Below the pieces are notes generated by a model. It was given only the letters and a program-made list of their open reading frames with translations, had not been told where the DNA came from and searched no databases. From contig NZ_CP125098.1 in assembly GCF_030020805.1 (NCBI RefSeq), forward strand, positions 531,001 through 595,000: 64,000 nucleotides of DNA, written 5' to 3'. Of this stretch, positions 50,950 to 60,776 are shown piece by piece. The position numbers and the translations under genes are program-made. The DNA is from Paenibacillus sp. RC67 (GTDB lineage Bacteria; Bacillota; Bacilli; Paenibacillales; NBRC-103111). Within the stretch, counting starts at the first letter, position 1; each line of letters begins with the position of its first letter.

Positions 50950-51180
50950 ATGTGGTGGAACTATGTTATTCCAATTGTAACTTTAATTGTAGGGGCTGTG
51001 GGGGGATTTTTCGCCGGGGTCTACTATTTGCGCAGACAGCTAGAAAGCATGCAGAATAACCCGCAAATGCTTCAAGAAATGGCTAAAAAAATGGGCTACA
51101 ACATGAATAAACAACAGCTGCAAAAAGCTCAGCAAATGATGAAAAACCAGAATTTTGCAGGCAAGACCAAAAGAAAGTAA
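50950..51180 (+). CDS. yneF: YneF family (UPF0154) membrane protein
   Basis: 76 residues. One N-terminal membrane helix (VIPIVTLIVGAVGGFFAGVYYLRRQLE) is followed by the conserved NPQMLQEMAKKMGYNMNKQQLQKAQQMM helix typical of YneF. The function is unknown. GAGGTG lies 8 bases before ATG 50950; a GTG at 50938 is within that site and is rejected. Confidence 0.85.
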   Translation: MWWNYVIPIVTLIVGAVGGFFAGVYYLRRQLESMQNNPQMLQEMAKKMGYNMNKQQLQKAQQMMKNQNFAGKTKRK

Positions 51181-51323
51181 CAAGAGGGCTTATTGAAGCC
51201 CTGGCACTTATGCTCATTTTACTATACACAGAATACAGATGAGAGCGAGATGTACAAGCACTAAGGAATATCTTACGGAGCAAGCTTCGCAAACAGCGAG
51301 GCTCTTAAGGAGGGTAAACAAGC

Positions 51324-51914
51324 ATGCCGGCAAAAGAATACAAAAACACCCGAGTTTCAGAAAACCGGGCGTTAGTAGAAGGTCACATCCGTGAAATATT
51401 GCGTCTGATCGGTGAAGACGTCGATCGCGAAGGACTGCTCGATACCCCCGCTAGGGTAACCCGGATGTACGAGGAAATTTTCGCAGGTTATGAAGCCGAT
51501 TACAAAGACATTCTCGGCGTAGCGTTTGATGAGAAGCACGAAGAGCTTGTTATTGTAAAAGATATCGTGTATTACAGCCAATGTGAGCATCACATGGCTC
51601 CGTTCTTCGGAAAAATTCATATCGGCTATGTGCCTAGCGGCAGAATCGCCGGACTTAGCAAGTTCGCTCGACTTGTTGAGGCCATCACCCGCAGATTGCA
51701 GGTGCAGGAGCGCATTACATCGGAAATAGCGGACATCATCGATGAGGAGCTGGCTCCTCATGGCTGCATGGTAGTCGTTGAAGGGGAACACTTGTGCATG
51801 TGTGCCCGCGGCGTCAAGAAACCAGGCAGCAAGACGGTCACTTCGGCAGTTCGCGGATTGTTCCGCAAGGACCCTGCAGCTCGCGCTGAGTTTCTATCGC
51901 TTCTTAAACAATAA
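51324..51914 (+). CDS. folE: GTP cyclohydrolase I
   Basis: 196 residues. It converts GTP to dihydroneopterin triphosphate, the first step of folate synthesis. DTPARVTRMYEEIFAGY, YYSQCEHHMAPFFGKIHIGY (Zn-binding Cys and His) and EGEHLCMCARGVKKPG (second Zn Cys) are diagnostic. The zinc form FolE1 is therefore present. RBS AAGGAGGG. A terminator follows. Confidence 0.96.
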   Translation: MPAKEYKNTRVSENRALVEGHIREILRLIGEDVDREGLLDTPARVTRMYEEIFAGYEADYKDILGVAFDEKHEELVIVKDIVYYSQCEHHMAPFFGKIHIGYVPSGRIAGLSKFARLVEAITRRLQVQERITSEIADIIDEELAPHGCMVVVEGEHLCMCARGVKKPGSKTVTSAVRGLFRKDPAARAEFLSLLKQ

Positions 51915-51928
51915 TACCCTTAAATCAC

Positions 51929-51975
51929 AAACCCCCTCCTTGCTGTCAATATCGCAAGTGAGGGGGTTTTTATTA
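51929..51975. terminator. Terminator after folE
   Basis: Stem ACCCCCTC..TGC / GCA..GAGGGGGT followed by a T run. It also serves the convergent hydrolase gene weakly. Confidence 0.85.
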
Positions 51976-51984
51976 TACTTCAGC

Positions 51985-53010
51985 TTATTTTTGCATAGCC
52001 TGCAATTGGTCATGAGAGGAGGATAAGGTCCTTAAGAAGCCCATGGTAAGGCTTAAATACGTTTTGGGATGCGCCCTGTAGATCAATTCATGACTATCTT
52101 GGGGTAATAACCACAATTGAGAGCCGGAATTTCGCGGCTGGTTATTAAAAATTTCTTGAGCCATTTCATAGGGTGCCTTCAAGTCTTGCTTGCCGTGAAT
52201 AAAGAAAATAGGGATATTGTACTTTGTTTCTTTTACCTGATTGTATGGAATTTGATTAAGGCTCACCCCGTTAATTAACGGGAAAAATAAATAGACGAGC
52301 GGCTGAGTAGGAAACTTCGGCAGATCGGCAACCTGCTTCATGTTGTGATATACCGTATCAGGCTCTAGTATGAACGTGCTGTCCAGAATCATTCCATCGA
52401 TGTCGTCGCTTAGCAAAGCAGCTTGCAAGGCGGTTCCCGCTCCCATAGAGAAGCCCCACACATACACCTGCTCAGCTCCGTGCTCTCTTGCATATTTAAC
52501 GGCACCGAGCAGCTCCTGAGATTCACGAATGCCCCCGGTTACACTTTCTTTAGGCTGTACAAAACCATAATCAAACATAAGGACATTATAATTTTGTTGG
52601 TGCAGCTCTTTGGCTAAATCATAGAGAGGGACCCATATTTCTTCACGGTTTCCGCCGTACCCATGAGAGAAAACTACCGTTTTGGTAGAGGCTTTAGACC
52701 CGACTGCAGGAATATACCATCCGTCGAGAACGGAGCTGCCGTTAAGACTTGGAAACTGAATATCCTGATAGGAAACGCCAATAGTGGCGGCTGGGTTGGA
52801 TCGCAGCGGATCAATATGCGGTCGTGCCAATGTCCAAGCAATATAGGCATGAAAAGCCATGACCAAGCTAACAAAGAGAAGCAGAACCGAAAGAAGAATA
52901 ATCAAGATGCTTTTGACCCTGCGTTTGGCAATGGAGGGCTGCTTGACAGCGATTTCAATTTGAGCGGCAGTAGTAGTTATAGGAACAGGAGACATAGGGT
53001 TCGGTTCCAT
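51985..53010 (-). CDS. Membrane-anchored alpha/beta hydrolase
   Basis: 341 residues. A membrane helix near residues 35-58 (SILIILLSVLLLFVSLVMAF) is followed by an extracytoplasmic alpha/beta hydrolase fold. VVFSHGYGGNREEIW is the oxyanion region, VYVWGFSMGAGTALQ carries the nucleophile Ser, HGKQDLKAPYEMA the acid Asp and DSHELIYRAHP the His. It resembles YqkD/BEM46-like hydrolases; substrate unknown. The frame continues to 53205; AAAGGAGG 7 bases before ATG 53010 fixes the start. Confidence 0.87.
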   Translation of the reverse strand: MEPNPMSPVPITTTAAQIEIAVKQPSIAKRRVKSILIILLSVLLLFVSLVMAFHAYIAWTLARPHIDPLRSNPAATIGVSYQDIQFPSLNGSSVLDGWYIPAVGSKASTKTVVFSHGYGGNREEIWVPLYDLAKELHQQNYNVLMFDYGFVQPKESVTGGIRESQELLGAVKYAREHGAEQVYVWGFSMGAGTALQAALLSDDIDGMILDSTFILEPDTVYHNMKQVADLPKFPTQPLVYLFFPLINGVSLNQIPYNQVKETKYNIPIFFIHGKQDLKAPYEMAQEIFNNQPRNSGSQLWLLPQDSHELIYRAHPKTYLSLTMGFLRTLSSSHDQLQAMQK

Positions 53011-53343
53011 CGAAATCCCTCCTTTGTAGACTAAGATGACTTGGGTGATGAGTAACTCATTTGCCATATGGAGAAATAGATGGACATTCATGATTTTACT
53101 CTTATTTATATAGTAAAATGGGAACGCTATGACCGTCAATCGCCCGCGAAAAATGTAAACTAGCTGTAATATGGATGTAACAATAGCAACGATAATTTTC
53201 ATCATATTGGTTAATATGATAAATATTTCATGATATTTAACGTCTGTAAACCCTACGCGAAAGATTGGATTACTTGAACCGTTATCGTCCTAAAGCTTGT
53301 TTGTATGAATACAATATAACAATCATTAGCAAATGGGGGAGAA
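53011..53343. other. Divergent intergenic region
   Basis: About 330 AT-rich bases between the hydrolase and a small membrane protein gene. The one element seen is a perfect inverted repeat at 53201-53220. No RNA gene or ribosome-site-bearing frame was found. Confidence 0.45.
53201..53220. promoter_or_regulatory. Inverted repeat ATCATATT / AATATGAT
   Basis: Perfect 8-bp arms with a 4-base spacer in a divergent region. Candidate operator; AT-rich composition makes chance occurrence plausible. Confidence 0.3.
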
Positions 53344-53580
53344 ATGGTGAAGCGGACAACAGCGAAGAAGGTAGGAATGACGTTATATTGCTTATTAATG
53401 CTTAGTATTCCATTAATCATCTATTGTCTGATTCAGGAGTGGCTGCTGCAAGGAACCATTCTGGTTGTTGTTATGTTTGCCATTTTTATGGGGATGCTGT
53501 GGTTGTCGGAATATGAAGATAAGAATGAAGATGCTAGGGATAAGAATACCGCTCGAATACGTTCGACAAATAGGTATTAA
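53344..53580 (+). CDS. Small two-helix membrane protein
   Basis: 78 residues with a basic N terminus (MVKRTTAKKVG), two hydrophobic helices (LYCLLMLSIPLIIYCLI and GTILVVVMFAIFMGMLWL) and a charged tail. Not recognised. The GGGGGAG ribosome site is close to ATG 53344. A clear terminator follows, which supports a real gene. Confidence 0.65.
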   Translation: MVKRTTAKKVGMTLYCLLMLSIPLIIYCLIQEWLLQGTILVVVMFAIFMGMLWLSEYEDKNEDARDKNTARIRSTNRY

Positions 53581-53591
53581 TCATGCATGAT

Positions 53592-53629
53592 GAACAGTCT
53601 TGAGTAATTGGTTCAAGGCTGTTTTTTTT
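53592..53629 (+). terminator. Terminator after the small membrane protein
   Basis: Stem AACAGtCTTGA / TTCAAGgCTGTT followed by T8. Confidence 0.85.
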
Positions 53630-53680
53630 AGGAGTATGAACATTTCCTTATTGGAATTCTGTAATGGATGAATTATATAC

Positions 53681-53710
53681 TTTACGATACGAAGGGATAT
53701 GAGTTATACT
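53681..53710 (+). promoter_or_regulatory. Promoter of the second IclR gene
   Basis: TTTACG at 53681-53686 and TATACT at 53705-53710, 18-base spacing. The same two hexamers occur upstream of aconitase. Confidence 0.6.
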
Positions 53711-53722
53711 ATACGTAACTAA

Positions 53723-53739
53723 GTTTCATCAAGTGAAAC
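53723..53739. promoter_or_regulatory. 17-bp palindromic operator upstream of the IclR gene
   Basis: GTTTCATCAAGTGAAAC: arms GTTTCA / TGAAAC, 5-base spacer. It lies about 12 bases after the -10 element, overlapping the predicted transcription start region, a position for repression. The identical 17 bases, on the opposite strand, occur at 59298-59314 before aconitase. Confidence 0.75.
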
Positions 53740-53760
53740 CGAAAGATGAGGGAATAGCAG

Positions 53761-54504
53761 ATGGAAGATGGCAAATTAACGGTACGCGCGGTAGAGCGCG
53801 CGTTGGATATATTGCTTTGCTTTGCAGATTCGTCGGATTTGAGCTTAACGGAAATTGCATCACGTGTATCTCTGCATAAGAGCACGGTACATAGGCTTTT
53901 GGCTTCCTTGGAAGGCAAGGGCTTCATTATCCGTGATCCGTCCTCGGAAAAGTATCGGCTTGGCTTCCGCATATGGGAGTTATCCGCCAATTTGACGCAT
54001 AGCGATGATCCTGCACAAATCTTCTTGCCGGAAATGGAACGGCTTCGTGACCAGCTCGACGAGACGATCAGCCTCTATGTCAGCGATCGTTTGGAGCGTG
54101 TGCGTGTACAAGCTGTACAGAGCAACCAGGCTATTCGTCGTGTCGCTCCTATCGGTGCCAGAATGCCGCTGTATGTCGGCGCTTCGAGTAAGATTCTGGT
54201 TGCCTTTGCAGAACCTGATGCCCAGGAGGCACTGCTTACAAGCCCGGGATGGCCGACCGGTCTGGATCAAAAAGCTTTTATGCAGCAGTTGGAGGAAGCT
54301 AAGATGCTCGGCTTCGCAACGAGTGTTGAAGAGCGGGAACCTGGTGCTGCGGCGGTCGCTGTTCCTATCTTGAATGGCGCCCATCGTCTGGTTGCCGCGC
54401 TTGCGGTAAGCGGACCATCCAATCGGCTCACTGTGGAGAAGATGAAGGAGCATGCGCCGGTTCTTATGGAAGCCGCTCGACGCATGGGGAAGATGGTTAT
54501 ATAA
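53761..54504 (+). CDS. IclR-family transcriptional regulator (second of two)
   Basis: 247 residues. The N-terminal winged HTH is LTEIASRVSLHKSTVHRLLASLEGKGFI, and the IclR effector domain spans about 75-245 (RRVAPIGARMPLYVGASSKILVAFA and SVEEREPGAAAVAVPI). A 17-bp palindrome lies directly upstream and again before aconitase, so the protein probably represses its own gene and aconitase. This is inference. A typical IclR effector is a small organic acid. ATG 53761 has GAGGGA about 7 bases upstream. Convergent with a chemoreceptor gene. Confidence 0.9.
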   Translation: MEDGKLTVRAVERALDILLCFADSSDLSLTEIASRVSLHKSTVHRLLASLEGKGFIIRDPSSEKYRLGFRIWELSANLTHSDDPAQIFLPEMERLRDQLDETISLYVSDRLERVRVQAVQSNQAIRRVAPIGARMPLYVGASSKILVAFAEPDAQEALLTSPGWPTGLDQKAFMQQLEEAKMLGFATSVEEREPGAAAVAVPILNGAHRLVAALAVSGPSNRLTVEKMKEHAPVLMEAARRMGKMVI

Positions 54505-54506
54505 AT

Positions 54507-54559
54507 GAAAAAACGCAGCAGGCGGTGGATAGGCTTCCATCGGCTGCTGCGTTTTTTTA
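54507..54559. terminator. Bidirectional terminator between IclR and chemoreceptor genes
   Basis: Stem AAAAAACGCAGCAG / CTGCTGCGTTTTTT with a 22-base loop. It serves both converging genes. Confidence 0.88.
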
Positions 54560-54601
54560 TTTTTGGGGAAATCTTTACAAGCCCCAATCTCCGAAGGGAG
54601 A

Positions 54602-56356
54602 TTACTTGGTATGATTCAATTTAAACTGGCTTACGGAGTCCGCCAAATCCTGCGCTATTTTACTTAAGGCATGGGCTGAAGACGCGATTTCATCGACAGA
54701 GGCTAACTGCTCCTCCGTTGATGCAGCAACCGCTTGGGAAGTTGCTGCTGCGTGTCTGGCGATGCTGCCCATTTCGGTAACAGACGCCGACACCTCTTCC
54801 GAACTTGCCGCCATCTGCTGCGCGGCAGCGGCGACTTCTTGAATTTTCTCTGAAACCATTTGAGATGCTTGAACAATACGCTGGAACTTTTGATTGGCGC
54901 CTTGCACCGCATCCATGCCTCCGTGAACTTCTGCCAAGCTTTTGTTCATCGTGCCGACAGCTTTCAATGTATCCGTCTGTATTTGCTCAATAATGCTGCT
55001 GATTTCCTGAACGGATCTCGTGGATTGCTCCGCTAATTTTTTTACTTCCCCGGCAACAACAGCAAATCCGCGCCCGTGCTCACCGGCTCTTGCTGATTCT
55101 ATAGCGGCATTAAGGGCCAGAAGGCCGGTCTGAGCCGCAATATCTCCAATAAGGCTAACAATATTCCCAATGCTATCGGAATGCTGTGCAAGCTGTTTAA
55201 TGTCCTCTCCAGCCTGGCCTACGGATTCGCTGATTGTTTCCATTCGCAGAATGACGTCTTTAATCGATTGATTGCCCTGATCTGCTTGATGCGATGCCTC
55301 GAGAGACAATTCGGACACCTCCGAACTTGTTTCTGCAATGCGTTGAATGCCGCCAGCCATTTCTTCCATAGCCCGGCTGGATTCCTCTCCGCTCTGTACC
55401 TGATTCTCGGCGTCGTGAGCGACTTCTTGAATGGATGAGGCAATATGCTTGCTCGCTTGTGCGCTTTGCTCCGAGCTTGCTAATAGCTGCTCTGAAGAGG
55501 CTGCAACGATAGAGGAAGTATCCTGAATGTTCAGAATGGTTCCTTTAAGATTATCGACCATCAGGTTTAAAGAAGAGACCAGCAATCCGATTTCATCTTT
55601 ATTTTTTATATGTACTTTCTCCATGGTCAGATCGCCGCTTGATATTTTTTGCAGCTGTGCGGAAACGAGCCGTACCGGCTTGGAAATATTTCGTGTAATG
55701 ACAAAGGCCAACCCGGCTCCTAATAAAACAGATAAAACAATGATCGCTAGAGAACCGTTTAGGGCCGAACTATAGATAGCTTGGCTCTCATTTTTAGCCT
55801 GTATGGCACCGTCATGATTGAGCTTGACTAGAAGATCTATTTTTTCTTGCATTTTTGAGTACTGCTCCTGGGACTTAGCGATGATAGCATTGATTTCATC
55901 TCCTCTTTTCCCGGAACCCGTAATAAGATTAACTTCAGATGAGAGGTTTATAGCATCATTATAAACCTTGCGATAATTTTTCCACTCGTTCTCCAGGGAG
56001 TCGAACAGCTTTTGATCCTCCTCACTGACGAAGCTAGTACGGTACCGAGCGAAAGCTTGATCAATGGACTCGAAGGATTGGTCCGATTTTTGAATGAGCT
56101 GCGTTTTTTGTTTGGAATCCGGTTCGCTCATAATGGCGAACTGCGAGGAGAGTACATGCTCCGTCAAAAAGTTAATATTATTAATCGTTTCTACGCCTTC
56201 AAGCCATGAATTTGTAATTTCATCCGTTTTGTTTTGTACCAGCGCCATTTTATTCAAGCCTGTGAATCCCATTACCATTAAAAGGGCTAGCATCAGGGCA
56301 AAAGAGAGGTATAGCTTTTTGCCTACGGATAGAGCTAGCGTTTTTTTCAGCCACAT
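54602..56356 (-). CDS. Methyl-accepting chemotaxis protein
   Basis: 584 residues. TM1 is at about 15-31, followed by a 4-helix-bundle type extracellular sensor (4HB_MCP) of about 165 residues, TM2 near 196-220 ([19 protein letters not shown]), a HAMP domain ([21 protein letters not shown]) and a long cytoplasmic coiled-coil. The signalling hairpin tip is [19 protein letters not shown]. It controls CheA activity; the ligand is unknown. RBS GAGGAG supports ATG 56356. It is downstream of aconitase but separated by a terminator. Confidence 0.94.
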   Translation of the reverse strand: MWLKKTLALSVGKKLYLSFALMLALLMVMGFTGLNKMALVQNKTDEITNSWLEGVETINNINFLTEHVLSSQFAIMSEPDSKQKTQLIQKSDQSFESIDQAFARYRTSFVSEEDQKLFDSLENEWKNYRKVYNDAINLSSEVNLITGSGKRGDEINAIIAKSQEQYSKMQEKIDLLVKLNHDGAIQAKNESQAIYSSALNGSLAIIVLSVLLGAGLAFVITRNISKPVRLVSAQLQKISSGDLTMEKVHIKNKDEIGLLVSSLNLMVDNLKGTILNIQDTSSIVAASSEQLLASSEQSAQASKHIASSIQEVAHDAENQVQSGEESSRAMEEMAGGIQRIAETSSEVSELSLEASHQADQGNQSIKDVILRMETISESVGQAGEDIKQLAQHSDSIGNIVSLIGDIAAQTGLLALNAAIESARAGEHGRGFAVVAGEVKKLAEQSTRSVQEISSIIEQIQTDTLKAVGTMNKSLAEVHGGMDAVQGANQKFQRIVQASQMVSEKIQEVAAAAQQMAASSEEVSASVTEMGSIARHAAATSQAVAASTEEQLASVDEIASSAHALSKIAQDLADSVSQFKLNHTK

Positions 56357-56493
56357 ATGTTTCGATCTCCTCTGGTGTCTAATATGTAAAAAATACATTC
56401 ACTATTATATCGACCGTTTTAGATGGATAATGAATAAATCTTATAAAATTTAGGCAGAGGTCCTCCATTGTTGAGGGGCTGAAATTAGCACGC

Positions 56494-56520
56494 AAAAAAA
56501 GCCCCGAAGGGGGCTTTTTC
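56494..56520 (-). terminator. Terminator of aconitase
   Basis: Minus strand AAAAAGCCCC(C) / GGGGCTTTTTTT with a 3-4 base loop. Confidence 0.92.
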
Positions 56521-56543
56521 CTGTAGCTAAATTAGGCTGAGAC

Positions 56544-59249
56544 TTAAGCCATGATTTGACGCAATACAGTTTGCAGAATACCGCCGTTACGGTAGTAGTC
56601 TACATCCACCATGCTGTCCAGACGAACGCTAACTTCGAAGGAGAAGCTGCTTCCATCTTCACGTGTAGCTGTTACAGTGACACTTTGTCCTGGTTGTACA
56701 TCGTTGTTCAAGCCAGAGATGTCAAAAGTTTCAGTACCTGTGATACCGAGCGTTTTCCATCCTTGACCTTCATGGAATTGAAGCGGCAATACGCCCATGC
56801 CCACGAGGTTGGAACGGTGAATACGTTCGAAGCTTTCTGCGATAACGGCTTTAACGCCAAGCAGGAATGTACCTTTAGCAGCCCAGTCACGGGAGCTTCC
56901 AGTTCCATACTCTTTACCAGCGATAACAACAAGGTTAGTGCCTTGTTCTTGATATTTCATGGAAGCATCATAGATGGATTCCACTTCACCCGTTGGCAGG
57001 TAAGTTGTTACGCCACCCTCGGTACCAGGAGCCACTTGGTTACGAATACGGATGTTCGCGAATGTACCGCGCATCATCACGTCATGGTTACCACGGCGGG
57101 AACCGTAGGAGTTGAAATCTTCTTTCTTCACGCCATGCTCGATCAAGAATTTACCAGCAGGGCTATCCGCTTTGATGTTACCAGCAGGGGAGATATGGTC
57201 CGTAGTTACGGAATCTGCCAGCAATGCCAGGGTTCTTGCACCTTTGATGTCAGAGACATCGGAGATACCTGCACCCAAGTTTTCGAAGAACGGAGGATTA
57301 GCGATATAAGTGGATTTTTCATCCCACTCGTACAGCTCGCCTTCCGGTACGTCGATCGCATTCCAACGCTCGTTAGCACGGAATACGTTGGAGTATTTAT
57401 CACGGTAAATCTCAGGGCTCATTGCAGTAGAGATCGCTTCTTGGATCTCATCTTTAGATGGCCAAATATCTTTCAAGTAAACCGGTTGGTTAGCTTGGTC
57501 GTATCCGATTGGATCGTTAGCCAGGTCGATGTTCACCGTTCCTGCCAAAGCATAAGCAACAACTAGCGGCGGGGAAGCCAGGTAGTTAGCTTTTACTTGA
57601 GCGTGAACGCGGCCTTCGAAGTTACGGTTACCGGACAATACAGCCGCTACCGTCATATCGTTGTCGGCAATTGCTTGACCTACTTCATCAGGCAATGGAC
57701 CGGAGTTACCGATACAGGTTGCACAGCCATAGCCTGCTACGTGGAAGCCCAAAGCTTCAAGAGATTCCAGCAAGCCTGCATTTTTCAAGTACTCAGTAAC
57801 AACAAGGGAACCTGGAGTCAAGCTGCTTTTTACGTAAGCTGGTTTTTTCAAACCGCGAGCTACCGCTTTTTTAGCAACAAGACCTGCTCCTAGCATAACG
57901 CTTGGGTTGGAAGTGTTCGTACAGCTTGTGATAGCTGCGATAACAACAGCGCCAGTACCCATTTTAGTTACTTCGCCGCTTGGATGTTTAACGTCAACCA
58001 CTTCTGCGATTTTTTCGTCGCTTAAGCCGTATCCGCCTTTTTCAATTGGCGTGCGAACGATTGAGTTGAACGATTCCTTCATAGCTGTCAGCTCTACGCG
58101 GTCTTGAGGACGCTTAGGACCTGCCAAGCTAGGTACAACGGAGGAAAGGTCAAGTTCGATTTTATCGGAAAATACAGGATCTGGCGTTTCGTCCGTACGG
58201 AACATGCCTTGTGCTTTATAGTAAGCTTCAACCAAAGCGATTTGATCTTCTTCGCGGCCAGTACCTCTCAAGTAGTTCAAGGACTCGGAGTCAACTGGGA
58301 AGAAACCGACGGTTGCGCCATACTCAGGAGCCATGTTAGCTACTGTAGCACGGTCAGCCAAGCTGATGTTGCTTAGTCCTGGGCCGTAGAACTCAACGAA
58401 TTTACCTACAACGCCTTTTTTACGAAGCATTTGAGTAACTGTCAGAGCCAAGTCAGTTGCTGTTGCGCCTTCTGGCAATGTTCCTGTCAATTTGAAGCCG
58501 ATAACTTCAGGTGTTACGAAGTATAGAGGTTGACCAAGCATACCTGCTTCTGCCTCGATACCGCCAACGCCCCAACCTACGATACCAAGACCGTTGATCA
58601 TGGTGGTGTGGGAGTCCGTACCTACGAGAGAGTCAGGATATACTTCTGTTTCGCCGTCTACAACTTTGGTAGCTGCTACGGAAGCCAGGTACTCCAAGTT
58701 TACTTGGTGAACGATACCTGTTGAAGGAGGGACAGCACGGAAGTTATCGAATGCTGTTTGCGCCCAACGCAAGAAACGGTAGCGCTCTTCGTTACGTTCG
58801 AATTCAATGTTGATGTTCGTGTCCAAAGCGCTTGGAGTACCGAATGCATCAACCATAACGGAGTGGTCGATAACCAAGTCAACTGGTACCAGTGGGTTAA
58901 TCCGTTTAGGATCTCCGCCGGATTTTTTCATTGTGTCTCTCATTGCTGCCAAGTCAACGACAACCGGTACGCCGGTGAAATCTTGAAGAACGATACGTGC
59001 AGGAATGAAAGGAATTTCTTTCTCTTCACGCTCTTTCGCCCAGTTTGCAATTTGCTTAACATGCTCAGGAGTGATAGCTCTTCCGTCGAATTGGCGGACT
59101 GCTGCTTCCAGAAGCACTTTAATGGAGAATGGAAGTTGGGAGATGTTGCCAAGGCCTTGCTCTTCAAGTCCAGGCAGGCTGTAGTATTGGTATGTTTTAC
59201 CTTTTACGTCAAGCGCTTTGCGGACCGAATAATGGTCTTTTTTAGCCAT
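56544..59249 (-). CDS. acnA: Aconitate hydratase A
   Basis: 901 residues, full length for the AcnA/CitB/IRP1 family. It isomerises citrate to isocitrate in the TCA cycle with a 4Fe-4S cluster; in Bacillus the apo-enzyme also binds RNA. Cluster cysteines are in [13 protein letters not shown] and [30 protein letters not shown] and [14 protein letters not shown] are further signatures. RBS AAGGAGG supports ATG 59249. A TTTACG/TATACT promoter and a 17-bp palindrome identical to the one before the IclR gene lie upstream. It is followed by a strong terminator. Confidence 0.97.
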   Translation of the reverse strand: MAKKDHYSVRKALDVKGKTYQYYSLPGLEEQGLGNISQLPFSIKVLLEAAVRQFDGRAITPEHVKQIANWAKEREEKEIPFIPARIVLQDFTGVPVVVDLAAMRDTMKKSGGDPKRINPLVPVDLVIDHSVMVDAFGTPSALDTNINIEFERNEERYRFLRWAQTAFDNFRAVPPSTGIVHQVNLEYLASVAATKVVDGETEVYPDSLVGTDSHTTMINGLGIVGWGVGGIEAEAGMLGQPLYFVTPEVIGFKLTGTLPEGATATDLALTVTQMLRKKGVVGKFVEFYGPGLSNISLADRATVANMAPEYGATVGFFPVDSESLNYLRGTGREEDQIALVEAYYKAQGMFRTDETPDPVFSDKIELDLSSVVPSLAGPKRPQDRVELTAMKESFNSIVRTPIEKGGYGLSDEKIAEVVDVKHPSGEVTKMGTGAVVIAAITSCTNTSNPSVMLGAGLVAKKAVARGLKKPAYVKSSLTPGSLVVTEYLKNAGLLESLEALGFHVAGYGCATCIGNSGPLPDEVGQAIADNDMTVAAVLSGNRNFEGRVHAQVKANYLASPPLVVAYALAGTVNIDLANDPIGYDQANQPVYLKDIWPSKDEIQEAISTAMSPEIYRDKYSNVFRANERWNAIDVPEGELYEWDEKSTYIANPPFFENLGAGISDVSDIKGARTLALLADSVTTDHISPAGNIKADSPAGKFLIEHGVKKEDFNSYGSRRGNHDVMMRGTFANIRIRNQVAPGTEGGVTTYLPTGEVESIYDASMKYQEQGTNLVVIAGKEYGTGSSRDWAAKGTFLLGVKAVIAESFERIHRSNLVGMGVLPLQFHEGQGWKTLGITGTETFDISGLNNDVQPGQSVTVTATREDGSSFSFEVSVRLDSMVDVDYYRNGGILQTVLRQIMA

Positions 59250-59297
59250 GAGTGTTATTCCTCCTTAGGTAGTTAAAAGTAAGCTGAAACCAAGAAT

Positions 59298-59314
59298 GTT
59301 TCACTTGATGAAAC
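59298..59314. promoter_or_regulatory. 17-bp palindromic operator upstream of aconitase
   Basis: GTTTCACTTGATGAAAC, the exact reverse complement of 53723-53739. It lies downstream of the predicted -10 at 59340-59345, at about +20 to +36 of the transcript, a position where a bound repressor would block elongation. Confidence 0.75.
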
Positions 59315-59339
59315 GTGATTTCATAATTGCTATACATTA

Positions 59340-59368
59340 AGTATACATGCTGAAAGGCCCTACGTAAA
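59340..59368 (-). promoter_or_regulatory. Promoter of aconitase
   Basis: On the minus strand TTTACG (59363-59368) and TATACT (59340-59345) with 17-base spacing. Confidence 0.6.
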
Positions 59369-59689
59369 GGTCAAATTCAATCATTTTTGGCACCAATTGC
59401 TCATATATTGAGAGTGATAAACAGGTGCGTCAGAGCATGTCCCTCCTGTCTTTTGGATAACTATTCAAAGCACTAGGCTTGTTGTTGTTCATACCGGGGC
59501 AGCCTCCAAAAAATGGAATGTCTAAATGCCATAATATCTTCCAATACCTCTATCTGGAGATCCCTAAATGGTTAGCTTAGACACCTACTCGATCTTAAGC
59601 TACACGTGAGGTAATAGCTCTAGCTCTTATGGTTTGCTCTAGTCCGGTGGATTTCAGTCAGCCATTACATATAAATGGAGGTAGCCCGC
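59369..59689. other. Intergenic region without a recognised gene
   Basis: About 320 bases between the aconitase promoter and the amidase-domain gene. Short GC pairs occur but no convincing hairpin, repeat or frame with a ribosome site was seen, apart from AATGGAGG just before 59690. Confidence 0.4.
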
Positions 59690-60709
59690 ATGTCATGGAA
59701 AACAACGCTCTATGATTATGTTCATCACAAAAATCAGATGGATATGGATTATTCTGTTGAGCCATTGATGCCTTTTGTAATCGATAGAGCCTATTTGCAG
59801 GCTCAGATTAAGAGGTTGGCTCGAACGGCGCATTTGGACCAGGACCGGAACTTTTTTTATGTCAAAAGCGAAACCCGCCTCTCCATTTTGCATGCTGAAG
59901 AGCAAGCGGGGAAAGTCATTGCGAATGTAAGGCTTCGCCGAACCTCGATCGGTTCCATTGGAACCCGGGATCATGAGGAACAACGGATAGAATACGAGCA
60001 GGTTCACCTTGAAGAAATGGATGGCAAATGGTACATAGTTAACATTGAATCGCTGCGCTCGGAACCGTTCTTTCCTAATTTATCGATTCAAGACGGTTTC
60101 CATGAACCTGAGGAATATTTCGCCGATCATGGGGGAACGAAATCACTATCTATTCCTTATTTGAATTATAATATCCTTCCTTATCTGGAGCCGGGAGCTA
60201 GAAAATCAGTCTACGATAGAGCCAAAGCCGTACAATATGCCGACACGTGGTGGGACAAAGGAAACCCTGCCTACATTGAATTTGAAGTCGACTGCAGCAA
60301 CTATATATCCCAGTGCCTCTTTGCAGGCGGGGCACCAATGCACTATACTGGGAAAAGGGATGCTGGATGGTGGTACAAAGGCCGTTACAACGGTCAAGAG
60401 CATTGGAGCTATAGCTGGGCAGTCGCACACGGATTGCAGCGCTATTTAATGATCAATCGCAACGGTCTCGCTGCCGAGGAAGTGCCTCAAGCCGAAATGC
60501 TGGAGCTTGGGGACGTTATAAGCTATGACTGGGATGGCAACGGACGCTACCAGCACAGCACGATTGTCACGGCTAAGGACGAGAACGGCATGCCGTTGGT
60601 GAATGCCCATACCACGAACAGTTTCCACCGTTATTGGAGCTACAAAGATTCAGTAGCCTGGACGGAACGGACCCAATACAAGTTTCTTCATATTGCCGAT
60701 CTCCTGTAA
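59690..60709 (+). CDS. Amidase-domain (Amidase_6) protein without signal peptide
   Basis: 339 residues. The C-terminal half (about 160-335) matches the putative amidase domain of PF12671: YDRAKAVQYADTWWDKGNP, VDCSNYISQCLFAGGAPM with the catalytic Cys, LELGDVISYDWDGNGRYQHSTIV and VNAHTTNSFHRYWSY. This is an NlpC/P60-like papain fold. The N-terminal half is a beta-rich domain of unknown role. No signal peptide is visible, unlike typical wall hydrolases. GGAGG lies 8 bases before ATG 59690, preferred to the ATG at 59675 that overlaps the site. Confidence 0.82.
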   Translation: MSWKTTLYDYVHHKNQMDMDYSVEPLMPFVIDRAYLQAQIKRLARTAHLDQDRNFFYVKSETRLSILHAEEQAGKVIANVRLRRTSIGSIGTRDHEEQRIEYEQVHLEEMDGKWYIVNIESLRSEPFFPNLSIQDGFHEPEEYFADHGGTKSLSIPYLNYNILPYLEPGARKSVYDRAKAVQYADTWWDKGNPAYIEFEVDCSNYISQCLFAGGAPMHYTGKRDAGWWYKGRYNGQEHWSYSWAVAHGLQRYLMINRNGLAAEEVPQAEMLELGDVISYDWDGNGRYQHSTIVTAKDENGMPLVNAHTTNSFHRYWSYKDSVAWTERTQYKFLHIADLL

Positions 60710-60776
60710 ACGATATTGTTCCTCGAGATTAGCAATTTTACTATGCATTGAATGACATATCCATTCGGAGGTTATT

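Noticed and set aside
56556..57566. 336-residue open frame on the plus strand opposite aconitase
   Set aside because: Shadow of a highly conserved, codon-biased gene; no start signals.
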